Below, one piece after another: positions 42,201 to 57,200 of a stretch of DNA of 64,000 bases. Source of the DNA: Flectonema sp. DT1601 (lineage: Eukaryota; Euglenozoa; Diplonemea; Diplonemida; Diplonemidae); contig OZ025849.1 in assembly GCA_964019425.1 (NCBI GenBank), positions 620,001 through 684,000 of the forward strand, in the 5' to 3' direction. The position numbers were made by a program, and so were the translations under genes. Numbering within the stretch: the stretch's first letter is position 1; every line of letters starts with the position of its first letter. The notes beneath the pieces were generated by a model. It saw only the letters and a program-made list of their open reading frames with translations, ran no database searches and was not told the origin of the DNA.

Positions 42201-45200
42201 CTCTCAGGGACTCAAGCTCAGGCATACACCTGTGAGCAGTGTGTTCTGGTTGGTTCAGTTGTGACCTGCAGTGCTGGGACTCAGAATACTGGCACTGGAC
42301 AGTGTCTTCAATCTGATTGCTCAACTGCCTGTATTGTGTCCACTTGTGCCAACAAGGACGGATGTGTTTGGAATGGTGGCCTCTGCCAGGAGGAGCAATG
42401 TGACTACGCCAACCGCACTGCTTGTGAGAACGACGCAATCTGCAAGTGGAACACCACCAAATCACCTGGGGAGTGTGAGAAGAAGCAATGCACTCACTTT
42501 GCTGCTGGACCTTGCAATGGTGACAAGAACTGTACTTGGGATGATGCTACTCAGAAGTGTTATCCAAACAATCCAGAGTGTGATAAAATCAAAAATGATG
42601 CTTTGTGTTTGGCTGAACCATCTGGCAAGTGTACCTGGAACTGTATCACTGACGGGTGTGAAGTTAAAAAGTGTGTCTACACATCGAGTGTTGACTGTAC
42701 AAACATTGCCAGCTGCCAGTGGGACAACGCGGGACAAGTTTGCCAGGAAAAGCATTGCGTCTGGACTAAGGAGAATGAGTGCAACGCTGATGCAGTCTGT
42801 AACTGGGAGAACAACAACTGTGTTGTGAACGACTGCTACCAACACGGAACTGAATTGTTGTGTGTTCAGGATGACAAGTGTGAATGGGATACTGCAAACT
42901 GTGGAATCTGTAATGAGAAATACTGCCAGAAGTACAACAACAAGGCAGCCTGTGACAGTGACATCAAAAACGAGTGTCGCTTTGACGATGCTACGCAAAG
43001 CTGTGTCGACAAGAACTGCGTGGACTACAACAACGGTGCGTTGTACTCAGCGGGAGCTTCTTGTCCGTGCAAGAGTGATGCCACTTGTCAATTTGACACG
43101 ACGACCACGCCTCCGCTGTGCAAGGCGACGGAATTCGAGAACTGTCCGAACCTTGACATAGCCATCACCTTTGATGGATCGTGTTCAACAAACAATGCTT
43201 TTGGTCAACATCCGTCAGGATTTGAGGGAATGCTGGCAGCTGTGCACGATTGGATTGTCACCGCACCACTTACCGGAGAAGCTGCTGGAAAGACCTCGAC
43301 CGACACCAACGGTAGAATGAGACTTGCCATCAACCAGTACTCTTCCCAAGTTCACGTTGCTGACTGTCCTAACTGCGCGTGTGACAACCTCGACTTTCCG
43401 ATCAACGGAGTGAACACGACCAAGTGTGGTAAGCTTTCTGGTGACTTGGGTGAACTAAAGCAGGACTTGGGCTGGCACGCATCTGCTGCGGGCAAGGCCA
43501 CCCAGACTTGTGAGTCTCGCCTGAAGCCAGTCGAAGAGTTCGCGACTGAAGTATTTAAGCAGTCACCATCAACCAGAATGAAGATATTGATTGTCGTTAC
43601 TGACGGTGTCATGACTGACAAGGATGAACTTGCTACAACCACTGCTGCTCTCGTTGCCCAGGGAGTTAAGATCTTTGCTGTCAACGTCATGAAGGGGGCG
43701 TCCGCGACCAACACCGACGATGTTGCGTTGGAGTCTCTCGAATCGAAGATTGTCACGACGCCGGCGGCGCAGAATGCGCAGGGTTCGGACTTGGACTCCC
43801 TTTCGGAGTTGTTTGATACCTTCTGTGATCCAAGTGGCAAGTGGGGAGCTACTGTTACTGCGGGTACAACGGGAACGACTCAGGTGAAGAAGTGCAGCGA
43901 TCTCACGACGGTCCTCCTCTGTGACGCTAAGCTGACATGTGATTGGGATGGAACTTCTCTGCTTTGCGGAGACCACGCATGTTTCACTCACTGTAATGAG
44001 ACAACTTGTCTTTCGGATCCTCAGAACACTTGCAATTGGAATGCCACTTCCCAGTCCTGTGAAAAGATTCCGTGTAACGAGGTGACAAAACAAGATGAGT
44101 GTGAGAAGCACACGGAGTGTACTTGGGACGTAACAAAGTCACCTCAATGTACTGAAGATCCATGTCCAGCTAGAACTGAGGATGCTTGCATTCAGTTGAA
44201 TGAATGCCAATGGGCAACTGACCCATCCCCTGCGAAGTGTGAACCTATCCCATGTAACTTTGGAAACGACTCTGTGGCGTGTAACGCGGAGCCAGGGTGT
44301 GAATTCGACGACGTCTGTCCTGATGCGGTAGACCAGCTTTGCAGATTGAAGCCGTGCGCTCAGGACAAGCACTTGACTCTGGCCGGATGTCAGGCTGATC
44401 GCCTTTGTGTTTGGAACTCAAGCAACCAATGCGAACAGGCAGTTTGTGTTCAATACCCAGATGAGAAGTGTTGTGACCATTTTTCTAACTGTCATTGGGA
44501 TGTTAGTCAGTCTCCAGCAGTTTGCTCAGAGAAGTATTGTCCAAGGACTCACGACAACCAGGTTGAGTGTGACAAGGATACGAAATGCATGTGGAACTCA
44601 ACTGACGGTACCTGCATTGAGAAGAACTGTGTCGAACTGGAAGAGTGTCGGTGCAGAGCTGACGCTGAGTGCTTTTGGGATCATCAGCACCACACTCCTC
44701 ACTGTTCAGACTCAAAGTTCGGAGAGTGTCCTGTTTTGGATGTCGTCTTTTTGATTGACGCCTCAAGTTCAATGGGATGGAGATTCGGAAGACATCTAAA
44801 TGGTTTCTACGCCTTGATGGAGATCTTTCGTGACTGGATGATGACCGTTAGTCTTACTGGTGAGAAGGGTGGCGAAGACAAACTTGGAACAGTCGACGGT
44901 ATCAGAATTGGTTTTATCCAATTTTCTGGTTCCAACCCGCGTAGGGGGCGAAGAGGATTCGCATGGGCGAAGAAAACCCCAGCGAACACGGGAACTGGCG
45001 GTCGTCTCTCTGGTGACCGTAACGAGTTGCATGTTGACATTGATTGGCATTGGAATAACTTTTACAGATGGGGGAGGATGATCGAAAAGGGGTTGACCAT
45101 GGCCGGTGATGTGTTCGATGCTGCTCACGCCACCAATGGAAGAAAGAGAATATTGATCATCATATCTGCTGGTAGAATTTATGATCCGTCAAAGGTCGCT

Positions 45201-48200
45201 AACGCACGTAAGGTTCTTAACCAGGAGAATGTTCAAACTTTTGGTGTCGTAATTAGAAGACAGGCTGCACGCGGGTTGGCTGATCGTGCCGCTGAGAGTA
45301 CTCTGAAGCGAATCACTTCTGATATTCACGATGAGCACTACATGAACATTCAGATGGATGAGGTCAGAACAGACATGCTTGACTTGCTCTGTGATCCAAA
45401 TGGTCCTTGGGGACACTTAATCGTTGATCAAACAAAGACTCAGGCTGGTGTTCACAGGCCGTGCACTCATTACCAGGGTAACGCTCAGACTTGTGCTGCA
45501 GACCCTGGATGTATCTTCTCCCCTACCACAAACTTGTGTGTTGACTCTCCATGTTCCCATCACTGTGGTGAAGTACAGTGTACCGCTGATAACGTTAACT
45601 TGTGTGTGTGGAACTCTACAACTGGTGACTGTTGGAAGGACACGGAATGTGCACACACAACGAAGAACACTTGTGAAGGAGACAGGGTTGGATGTAACTG
45701 GGACGACACTCGCGATCCTAAATGTGAGAAGACTCCTTGCACTTATGACTCTGAGACTAATTGTTTATTAGATCAAACGTGTGAATGGACTACTGACCCA
45801 GTTACTGCTGCTGTAGGATGTACACCTATCAAGTGTTTATACAATGACAGCTCTACTTGTGGTAATGATCCTGAGTGTGAGTGGAGGACTAACATCTGTA
45901 CTGGTACTGTAGACTGTGAGGAGAAGAAGTGTACTTTCACATCTCAAACAGTGTGCCTGAAAGACCCTGCCTGTGAGTGGGAGAACAGCAAGTGTCAGAC
46001 TCAACCATGCGCTCATTATTTAGAGGAATCTTGTTGTGACAAGGTTGATGAGTGCAAATGGGATGTGACGACTACTCCAGCAGTGTGTGATGAAGCCAAG
46101 TGCCCAAAGTACCCTGACCCAACTCAGTGTAACGTTGACACTGAGTGCCTCTGGACTGCTAACGCGACAGGTGTTGAGAAGTGTCTGCCACTTGACTGTT
46201 CGAAACTTACAGACAGGTGTGGGTGCGACTCAAACCCAAAGTGTTACTTCAAACCAACTCCAACTGGAGGTATGTGTACCGTTGTAGAGTTCGGAGAATG
46301 TCCAACTCTTGACATTGCAGTCATTATTAGTGGTTCGGGTTCCATGGGATGGAGATTTGGTAAACACCCACACGGATTCTATGCCCTCATTGAAGTCTTG
46401 CGTGACTGGGTTGTCACTCTGCCGCTGAACGGAGAGTCTGGATCAGTTGGAATAAACAGCAAGAGAAACAATGGAGGTGTTCGTGTTGGTTTTATTCAAT
46501 TTTCAGGAAAGTATTCAGCATCGGAGGCTAAGACAGTAACTCCAAGTGTTGGTACTGGAGGTAGACTGTCAGGTATCAACAAGGAGCTTCAAGATGATCT
46601 TGACTGGCATCACAACAACTTTTACAACAAGGGAACTCGCATCAAGAAGGGTCTGGAACTTGCTGTTGACATGTTCCACGACAGTAGAATGGATGACGAC
46701 AGACAGCGTGTTTTGATTATCTTCGGTGACGATGAGATTTTGGATTGGACGCAGCTTGCTGCTGCTCGGTCCGACCTCGACAAGGAGGAAGTTCAAGTAT
46801 TTGGTATCGTTTTGAGAAGACAATCCCAGCACACGCTGACCGATGTAGCTGCTCAGGATACGTTGAAGCCAATTACTTCCGACCCTCACGATGAGCACTT
46901 TGAAAACGTTCTGATCGATGAAGTAAGCTCCTTGATCAAGGATATCTGTAACCCTAATGGACCGTGGGGACATTTAATTGTCAACCACATCCCAACACCT
47001 ACCACTGGTCATCACTTACCATGTCCTGACTACAAGGTCCAGGCCAACTGTGTGGGAGATGCGGGTTGTGTTTGGTCCGATGCTGGTATTGCGTGTGTCA
47101 ATTCACCTTGTTTATTGCATTGTGACTCGACAAACTGTACCCTCGCTGCTGCTTCTCACAACTGCTCGTGGAATGCAACTGCTGGGGAGTGTTTCAAGGA
47201 ACCGGTGCCAGATTGCCACTGCAAGTTCGACACCAACGACGATACCTACAACAAGCAGAAGTGTGATGCCAACGCGGAGTGCTTCTGGAACGCCCCACTT
47301 TCGAAGTGTGAGGTTGACGAGTGCAGTGCGAACAATGCCGGAGCAGTCTGTGCTGCAGCTGGACAGACGTGCACTGATCCTAACAAGGAGCCGTGCAGCT
47401 TACATGATTGGACTTGTGAGTGCACACCTCCTGCTACTGGATCCAAAGTGGCTGATGTCGCTGAATGTGTTCTCGATGAGTGTATCGTAATGGGATGTCC
47501 AACATGTGCTAATGGTACCTGCCCAACTGGACAGACTTGTAAGGATCCAAATCCATCAGCTTCTTCAACAAATGATTGGATGTGTGAATGTGATGATCCA
47601 GCAACTGGAAGTGCTATCATCGGAGTTGCTGATTGCAAGATCGATGAGTGCACCTACGACTGCGCATCATGTGAAAAGAACACATGTGCAACTAAAGGTC
47701 AGAGTTGCCTGGACCCCGACCAGTCGTCAACGTCGTTGAATGACTGGATGTGTGTTTGCGCGCCACCTGCTACAGCTAACAAGACGGTGGGCCTCGCTGA
47801 CTGTAGGTTCAACGAGTGCGACCTCGTCACTGTTTGTGATACCAATGGACAGAAGTGTGTTGATCCAGATCTCGAGAAGAAAGACGACTGGAAGTGTGTT
47901 TGCAAGGACCCTGCCGTGGGAGCGTCGATCGGCAAGCCAGCGATCTGCGTTTTGAATGAGTGCAACACAACTTGTGCCACTTGTGCCAACGACACATGCA
48001 CATCCCAGAACCAGGTTTGTGATGATCCAAACAAGTCTGAGACAAGCACCGGTGACTGGACTTGTACTTGTGTCCCCCCGGCAACAGGCCAGGCTACCGG
48101 AAATAACGCTGATTGTCTGATTGATGAGTGTACCTACACGTGTCCAACATGTGCGAACACCACCTGCAGTGACGACAGTCAAGCCTGTCTTGATGCCGAC

Positions 48201-51200
48201 AAGACTTCGACTTCGCTCGGGGACTGGGAGTGCATCTGTCCTCCACCGTCTAACGCAACTCAGCTAACAGGGATTGCTAACTGCAGTATTGACGAATGCG
48301 ACCTGCACCGTGATATTTGCACGAACCAGGGACAGCTTTGCCATGATCCTAACGGACTGAAGCAGGGTGACTGGATGTGCATATGCGTTCCTCCATCTAA
48401 CGGCACCAACGTCGGTGATGTCGCTGCGTGTAAGATCGACGAGTGCGTCGCCACCTGCCCAACGTGCGCAAACGACACTTGCTCTGCCCAGGGTCAGGAG
48501 TGCAATGATCCGGATCCTAGCGCTGACGTTACCGGAGACTGGACATGCAAGTGTGTACCTCCAGCGGTTGGAAACGCCACCACCAATGCTGCCCACTGTG
48601 TGATCGATGAGTGTACTTTCACTTGTGACACTTGTGCGAACACAACCTGTTCTGATGTTACTCAGGAATGTTTCGATAAGGACACCACTTCGACGTCGAA
48701 GAATGATTGGGAGTGCGTCTGCCCTCCGCCATCGAACGCAACTCAGGTGACTGCTGTTGCGAACTGCAGCTTTGACGAGTGTGACCTTCACGGAGACACC
48801 TGCACTCGCCACGGACAGGTTTGCAATGACACTGGCCTGCTGACTCTGGATGACTGGGAATGTATTTGTGTTCCACCAGCAACGGGAAGCAACGTCGGAA
48901 ACGTCGCAGCATGTCAAATCGATGAGTGTATCGCTGATTGCCCAACATGCGCTGGGACAAACTGCTCTGATGCACATCAGGTTTGCGTTGACGACAACAT
49001 GAACGCCACCTCAACTGGAGACTGGCACTGCGACTGTGTTCCTCCACTCAACGGTACGGCGGTTGTCGACGCTGCTTCCTGTACCATTGATGAATGTGTT
49101 TCAGTTTGTCCAACATGTGCTAATGATACTTGCAGTGGTGTTGGTCAAACTTGTTTTGATCCTGATAAATCAGCAACCAACACCAGCAACTGGATTTGTA
49201 CTTGCGTTCCTCCAGCATACGACTTCGCTGTTGCTCAAGCGGCACACTGTGTAGTGAATGAGTGCCACGACCACGAGAAAACCTGTCACGCTGCTGGTCA
49301 GACTTGCGAGGACCCGGACACAACACCAAGTGCTTCGGGAGATTGGGTGTGCAAGTGTGTGCCACCAGCGACGAATGCAGGTACCACTCAACAGGGAGGA
49401 GTAGCGATGTGTGATTACCCGGGTGATTGCTCAGATACTATGGTTAGTGATGTTTGTACGAACGCTGGTCAGGTTTGCGACGACCCAACTGATATCATGA
49501 CACCAGGTGACTGGACTTGTGAATGTGTGCCTCCGGCAATACTTGCGATGGGAAGCAATCCAGTTCAGGGAGCTCCGTCTGACTGCGTTCACGACGAGTG
49601 TGTGTTGGTTTGCCCAACTTGTGCTGACACCGGATCTGGTAACATCTGTTCTAAACACGGACAGGTTTGCAAGGACAGCAGCACCAGTTCCCTCTCACTG
49701 AGCGACTGGGTGTGCGAATGCATCCCTCCAGAGAAGCCAGTTGACCCGAGCGCTGTTGCAGTTGCCAAGCCTGCTGAGTGTCAATTGAACGAATGTATCG
49801 AAACTTGCGCAACCTGTCAAAACGGAAAGTGCAACGGGCAGACTTGCGAGGATCCAAACATGGACCCAACGATCACGAATGACTGGACTTGTACTTGCAT
49901 CGCTCCGGGTGTTGGTGTTGCTACTGGCAAGGAAGCCGCTTGTGTTTGCGATGAGTGTCTGACGACAACAGTTTGTGGTAACCAAACCTGTTTCGATACC
50001 AACACCTCGTGTCCTGCTGGGAATGACTTCACTTGCACTTGCCAGCCTCCATCGATTGACTTCGATGTTGCAGCACCGGCTGTCTGCAAGTACGACGAGT
50101 GCAAGGAGAAGAGTGGTGAGTGTAACGCTGTGGGCCAAACCTGTAACGATCCAAATCTCACTGTTGCTGGAGATTGGGAGTGCGAGTGCATCCCACCGCA
50201 GTTGCCGGATGGCAGGAACTCGACGAATGACAAGCACGCGGTGTGCAAGCTCGACGAGTGTGTTCAGACGTGCCCAACTTGTGCCAACAACACGGCCTGT
50301 GGGTCGCAGACTTGCAAAGACCCTAACACCGACTCTACGATGGTCGGTGATTGGACCTGTACCTGTGTTGAAGGTGTTGGTTTTGCAACAGGTAAGCAAG
50401 CGGAGTGTGTGTGTAACGAATGCTTAAATACGATGATCTGTGAGAATGCCAACCAGACGTGCTACGATGCGGACAAGTCGTGTCCTCCAAAGAATGACTT
50501 CGACTGCGAGTGCCAACCTCCATCAGCTGATACCGCAGTGGCAGCAGCAGCAATCTGTACTTACGATGAGTGCATTGATCACAAGGCAAGCTGTACTCAG
50601 GTGGGTCAGGTGTGCAAGGACCCGGACACTGCTGTTGGAGGAAACTGGATTTGTGAATGTGTCGCACCTCAGGTTCAACAGGGTAACACGGTTCAGGGAA
50701 GACCTGTGACGTGTGCGATTCCGGAGTGCGACGTGGTTGGATGTCCAACTTGCGCGAATGACACCTGCAGTGGAGCTGGGCAGACTTGTTTTGACCCAAA
50801 TACTGATCCGTCAAGTTTGAGAGACTGGACCTGTACTTGTGAGCTGCCTGGTGTGGGATTTGCGACGGGGAAGCCTGCGGACTGCGTTTGCAACGAGTGC
50901 CTCAACAGCACGACGTGCTCTGATGCGGACCAGACTTGCCACGATGCCGACAAGTCGTGTCCTCCAAGGAACGACTTCAAGTGCGAGTGCAAGTTCCCAT
51001 CGAGCGATTCTGCTGTGGGTCAGGCGGTGGCTGTTTGCACGAACCCGGAGTGTGAAAAGAACAAGGCTGTGTGCGCGTCTGTCAGGCAAACTTGTGTGGA
51101 CAACAACATCACGAGGGACAACGACTGGGAGTGTGTGTGCCCGCTGCCATCTTTAGGAATCGGTTTGATGCAGCCAGCTGCCTGTACTCTGGTTGAATGT

Positions 51201-54200
51201 GATCAGACTTGTTCGACTTGTGCTAACGATACTTGCAGCAGTGTTGGTCAAACGTGTTCGGAGGTGAGCACCGACCCAACGGATGTGAACGACTGGGAAT
51301 GTGTTTGCAAACCGCCTGCGACCGGAAGAGCCAGCGGTGCGGCAGCGCACTGCGAGCGTGACGAGTGCAAGGAGCACGGGGACAAGTGTACTCTGAACTG
51401 CAAGACTGGTTCCCTTGACTGCGCACAGAAGTGCGTTGATCCGGACAAGTCGGTTACGTCGCTGAACGACTGGAAGTGCATCTGCGAGCCTCCTTCGAGC
51501 AACTATGCTGTTGGGAAGTCAGCGAAGTGTTCGGTTGATCCGTGCGTGGCGGACAACGAGGAGGCGTGCCTGAACGACAATGCCGGATGTGAGTGGACGG
51601 AACTGCCAACCAGAACGTGCAAGAAGATTCCTTGCGAGTTCGACAACCCAGCGAGCTGTAACTCGACCGCGGACTGCGATTGGGTGAGCACCAGCGGGAG
51701 CAGAGGGGGACTGGGAAGCATTTCGTACGACAACGTCAACGCGGTGAGTCCGTTCGCATCGGTGACGTGCGACGGAATTTCGTTTACGGGTTCCTGCAGC
51801 TGCAACATGCTGCTGGGAGCTGCTGGAGAAAAGGGAGGGGCGCAGGTGACGATCGAGGACGGATACTCGAAGGGATCGGACTCGCTGGAGTGCACCGGGT
51901 GCGCGGGAGCTGGAATCGAGTCGGTTTGGAACGCCAACACTGGAACCCTCATTTTGAAGAAGTCGGCGGGGGCGGGGGCGACTGCGCGCGAGCTTGTGGA
52001 GGCGATCAAGACGGTGGCGTTCAGAACTTCATCGAGTGACGGGAACTTGCGTGGACTGACTTGGAACTTGGGTAACGCGATGTACTCGAAGAGGACGAGC
52101 CACTACTACCGTCACTTCACCGCTGCGGAATGCAACGGTGCGGGTGGGGGCTGCACGTGGGAAGAGGCGCAGAACATGTGTTCCAGCAAGTCATTGTTTG
52201 GATTGACGGGTTACCTGATGAGTGTGACGTCTGGGGCTGAGAACTCGCTTGCGAAGGGGAAGTTGGAGGGATCTGGTTGGATTGGAGCGATGGGAAGCGG
52301 AAACTCTTGGAAATGGGTAACTGGACCAGACGCTACGAAGGGACCGTCCCCGTGCCGGTCGTTCACCGGAGGTGCGTCGAGCTGTGACTTTGCGGGAGTG
52401 GACAGCGGGAAGGGATACCCGATCGGTTCAGGGGTGGCGGACCAGTTCGTGGCGGCGCAGGTTCTCGGACTTGCTGCGTACAACCAGTGGGATACCTCGG
52501 AGCCAACGCAGTCGGGTAGGTTCGCTTCCTTTGCGGTTCCATCTGGTGAATGGTCGACACCTGGATCTTCGAGTGACGGATTCATCTGCGAGTGGGGAGA
52601 GATCGGGAACGCGTGCCTGACTACGGCGGATGACTTGTGGGGAACGGTCGACCTGGTTGCGGGAGTCTGCAAGGAGAAGAGATGTACCGAGTCGTCGCAG
52701 GCGGAGTGCGAGGTGGATCCGTTCTGCAACTTCGTTGGTGGAAACGTCGACCCTTGCGTGCCAAAGCCATGTACCGAGTACCCTGATGAGAAGAGTTGCG
52801 ACAAGGATGAAAGATGTGATTGGGACACCAGCGTTGCACCGGGGCTCTGCAGTGAGACGGTGTGCGAGAAGTTGAAGACGGCCGAACTGTGTGAGAAGCA
52901 CCCTGACTGCGACTGGGACACGCTGACTGGACACTGCAAGGAACAGATCTGCCCTGTGAACACCGACCGATGCTCGTGTAACGAGGAACCGAAGTGCTTC
53001 TGGTCGGACTCTGCGGATGCAGCTGCGAGACAATGTGTAGACTCGAAGTACGCGTTGTGCCCGGTGATGGATATGATTATCATGTTCTCGGGTACGAAGA
53101 ACATGGCTCAAGTATTCGGACGTCACCCTGTTGGGTTCGACGCGGTGACTTCGATCTTGAGGGATTGGGTGTCGACGATGTACTTGACGGGTGAGAGGTA
53201 CACTGTGAATCCGTCGGTGGCGAACGGTGGGGGGGTGAGAGTTGGTTTGGTGCAGTTCGCCGGAGAGTTGGCGCCGTCGACGACTGTGGTGACGAAGGCG
53301 GTAAGGACCTCTCCAACTGGTGTCGGTGAGAGCGGACAACTGTCTGGAGACATGAACGAGCTCCTTGAGGGGATCACCTACCACGAGTCGAACTACTTGA
53401 TGGGACAGGGAGCCTACATTGTTCCTGCTTTGGAGAAGGCGTCGAGCATGTTCACGTCGACTCCGATTGGTAGAAAGAGGGTGTTGATTGTGTTGACCGG
53501 TTCAACGATAAAGGACATCGATCAGGTTCAACCTAGCCAGAACAAGTTGGAGACGCAGGGAGTGGAGATCTTCGGAGCGGTGATCCGCAGAATGGACACG
53601 AAGACCGCTGAGGACATCAGGGCTGAGGCTGCGATGAAACCGTTGGCGACTGATCCTGCTGTTGACCACTCTGATGGCATCAAGGTCGACGATTTGGAGG
53701 CAATCCTGCACGGAATCTGCGATCCAAACTCGAAGTGGAACGTCGCGACGTCACCGGCGGTGCCGCAGGCTGGAGTGCACAAGCCGTGCGCTCAGTATGG
53801 TTCCCAGAAGGACTGCACGGCGGACAAGGGATGCGTGTACTCGGGAGTGTTCCAGAAGTGCGAAGCTTCGCCGTGCATTGCGCACTGTGGGGAGGTTCAG
53901 TGCAACGCGGACAACGTGAACCTGTGCGAGTGGGACGCGGCGAACCAAACGTGCTGGAAGCGTGAGCTCTGTCCACACCACAACTCGACCGCTTGCGAGG
54001 ACGACCCTGCGTGTGACTGGAACTCGAGCGCTTCGACGGTGGAAGACAAGTGTGTCGAGAGGGAATGCAACTACAAGTCTGAGCAGGAGTGCGCTGCCGA
54101 GGTTCTCGTGAAGTGCGACTGGGATTCAGCGTCCAGAACCTGTGGATTGACACCTTGCCAGCACGCGAACGAGACGAGTTGCACTGCGGATGCGTCTGAG

Positions 54201-57200
54201 CATTGCGAGTGGGACGTCTGCGTGGCATCGCACAACTCGGCGGATGCGTGCAGGAAGGATCGCTGCCTGGACTACGGAGCGGAGTACAGCAACTGCACGC
54301 AGGACCCGATGTGTAGGTGGGATGCCCTCGCCGGAAACGGGAAGTGCTTGCGCAAGACTTGTACCGAATTCGGAGACGAACGTTGCTGCAATGACCAGGA
54401 CGGATGCTTCTGGGACATCAGCGTGTCGCCGGCGCTGTGCAGTGAGAAGCTGTGCGAGTCGTTGAAGCAAGACCAGGGTGCATGTGGAACTGAGCCAACT
54501 TGTGAATGGGACAGCGCGAAGAATACGTGCGTTGACAAGGATTGCAGTGTGATGGAAAGATGTGACTGCGAGAAGGACGTGGACTGCTTCTGGAGATCTG
54601 CGAACGGGACGGAGTCGTGCACGTGGAAGAGCTACGGCGAGTGCCCGGCAATGGACATCGTGTTGCTGTTGGGAGGATCGTCGACGATGGGGCTGCCGTT
54701 CGGAAGACACCCGAAGGGATTCAACGGAATGACCGAGGCACTGAAGAAGTGGGTTGCGACGATTCCGCTTTCAGGGGAAGCTGCCTCTGTTGGACTGGGG
54801 AGCAAGCCGACGGGGATCCGGGTGGGAGTTGTGCAGTTTGGGGGAGAGAACAAGGACGGTGGGAACCCAGGAAGGGCGGACGCGAAGACGGCGCCGGTGG
54901 GTGTCGGAGCTGCGGGGCAGTTCAGTGGTGACGTGGCTGAGCTGAAGGCGGACTTGGACTGGCAGGAGGACAACTTCTACGGAAGCGGGATGATGATCGC
55001 CAACGGTCTCGGAGTTGCTGAGAGAATGATGAGAGACTACTCTCCACAGGATGGAAGAAAGAAGGTTGTCGTGATCCTCGCGGACGGGAAGATGTACGAC
55101 ACGGACACCGTGTCTGGAACGATCGCGTCGATGCAGGTTCAGGGTGTGGAGGTGTTCGGGGCGGCGATCAGAAGGCAGCCGGTGAGCACGCTGGTTGACC
55201 AGAACGCGGTGGCTTCCCTTCGAACGATCGCGACTCCGCCAAGCAGCGGGCACGTTGCGAACATCGTTCTCGACGAGTTGGTGGACACGACTAAGAGTTT
55301 GGGAGGGATTTGCGACAGCAACGCGTTCTTCGGAAAGCTGCTGGTGGACGCGCAGCCGGACACGACGGTGGCGGTTGGAGGACAGCACAAGCCGTGTGAT
55401 CAGCATCTCGAGAAGTCGCCTTGCAACATTGACCCTGGTTGTGTTTGGTTTGATGCGGCTCTGTCTTGTGTTGAGACCCTCTGCATGCAGCACAGCTGCA
55501 ACCAGAGTTCTTGTGAGCAGGACGTTGCCAATGGATGTGTTTACGAGACGGCCACCCACAGGTGTTGGAAGGAGCCAAAGGACTGCTCGCTGTACACGAA
55601 CATAACGAAGTGTGCTGAGGACGCGGAGTGCCAGGCATCTTCGGACAAGACTACCTGTGTGGACAAGAAGTGCGACCACGACGACGAGAAGGGATGCATT
55701 GCCGATTCAGACTTGTGCGTGTGGGACAACCTGCAGAGCATCTGTGGAGAGAGGCCGTGCAGCGCGACGACCGAGGCGGACTGCAAGTTGGCAACTGGGG
55801 AGCAGTGTGTTTGGAACACGTTGCTTCCGGTGAACGGAACAACTGAGTCGTTCGCAAAGGGGAAGCCGATGCAGCCGTTCAACAGCGTTGGGACGACTGG
55901 ATACCCGGAGGACTGCTCTGCGGGGATGTTCGCTGGCGGGTCTTGCAGCTGCGCGACGACGCTGAGCGAGGCGCACGTGGGGGTCGAGGAGGGATACACT
56001 CCGAGCAAGGATGTGTTCGAGTGTCCGAAGTGCGCGTCTCTCGGAGTCAACACTGAGTGGAACTCGGCGACCGGAATCATGACCCTCAGAGCGGCGGGTT
56101 CGGCGGCGGGGGGGACGGCGGACACGTTCTTGAAGGCGATCCGGGAGGTGACCTTCACCACGACGTCGGACGACGGGAACGCGAGGAAGCTGACGTGGAA
56201 CTTGGGGGGAGCATTCTACTCGTCGAACACGGGACACTACTACAGGTACTTCGCGAAGTCCGAGTGCGGAGGCGTGCAGGGAGGCTGCAGATGGGACGAA
56301 GCGAAGACTGCCTGCGAATCGGACTCGAGGATGATCTTCGGGTTGAGGGGATACCTTCTTTCGATCAACACCGAGACCGAGACAAAGGCCCTGATGGGGA
56401 GAATCTCCGGTGAAGGTTGGATCGGTGCGACCGATGCCGGGGCGAACGAGGGAGAATGGCGTTGGATGACGGGACCTGAGGCACTGACGGGAACAACTCC
56501 GTGCGGAGCGTTCGGCAACAACAGGGCCAGCTGCGACGTTTCGATTGACCTCGCGAGCGGTAAGTTGGTGGGAGCGGACGCTGCGAAGGGTGTTTCGATT
56601 GGATCGGGAGTGGGATCGAGATTCACAGCGGTGTCGTACGCAAACTGGGCGATTGGGCAACCGGATGACAGCCACACGGCGTGTCCTGGAAGCTGTGCTG
56701 CCTGGGGAGAAGACTTCGCGCAGTACTCGATCCCATCCGGTACGTGGAGGGACGCACCGGGGGATGCGAGCGACGTGGCCGGGTTCGTGTGCGAGTGGGG
56801 AGGAGTCGGAAGCCTGTGCGTGCAGTCGAACGCGTTTGGATCGAAGTTCGTGACGGCCGGTGTGTGCGAAGAGAAGAAGTGCACGACGGACATCGAAAGC
56901 GAGTGCAAGAGAGACCCATACTGCAAGTGGGAGAACAACACGTGCGGGATCAAGAAGTGTGCCGAGTACCCGGATGAGGTGACTTGCGAGCAGGATGAGA
57001 TCTGTGACTGGAACCCAGCGGTTTCGCCGGCGATCTGCGAACAGAACCCATGTACGAGGTACCTGGACAACAGCACGTGCGAGGCGGACAGCAACTGCAT
57101 GGTGGACCCTACCGGAAAGGCGAAGAGCCTCTGCGTGGACAAGGACTGCAATGAATACGACAAGTGTAAGTGTAAGAACGACGTTGAGTGCTACTGGAAG

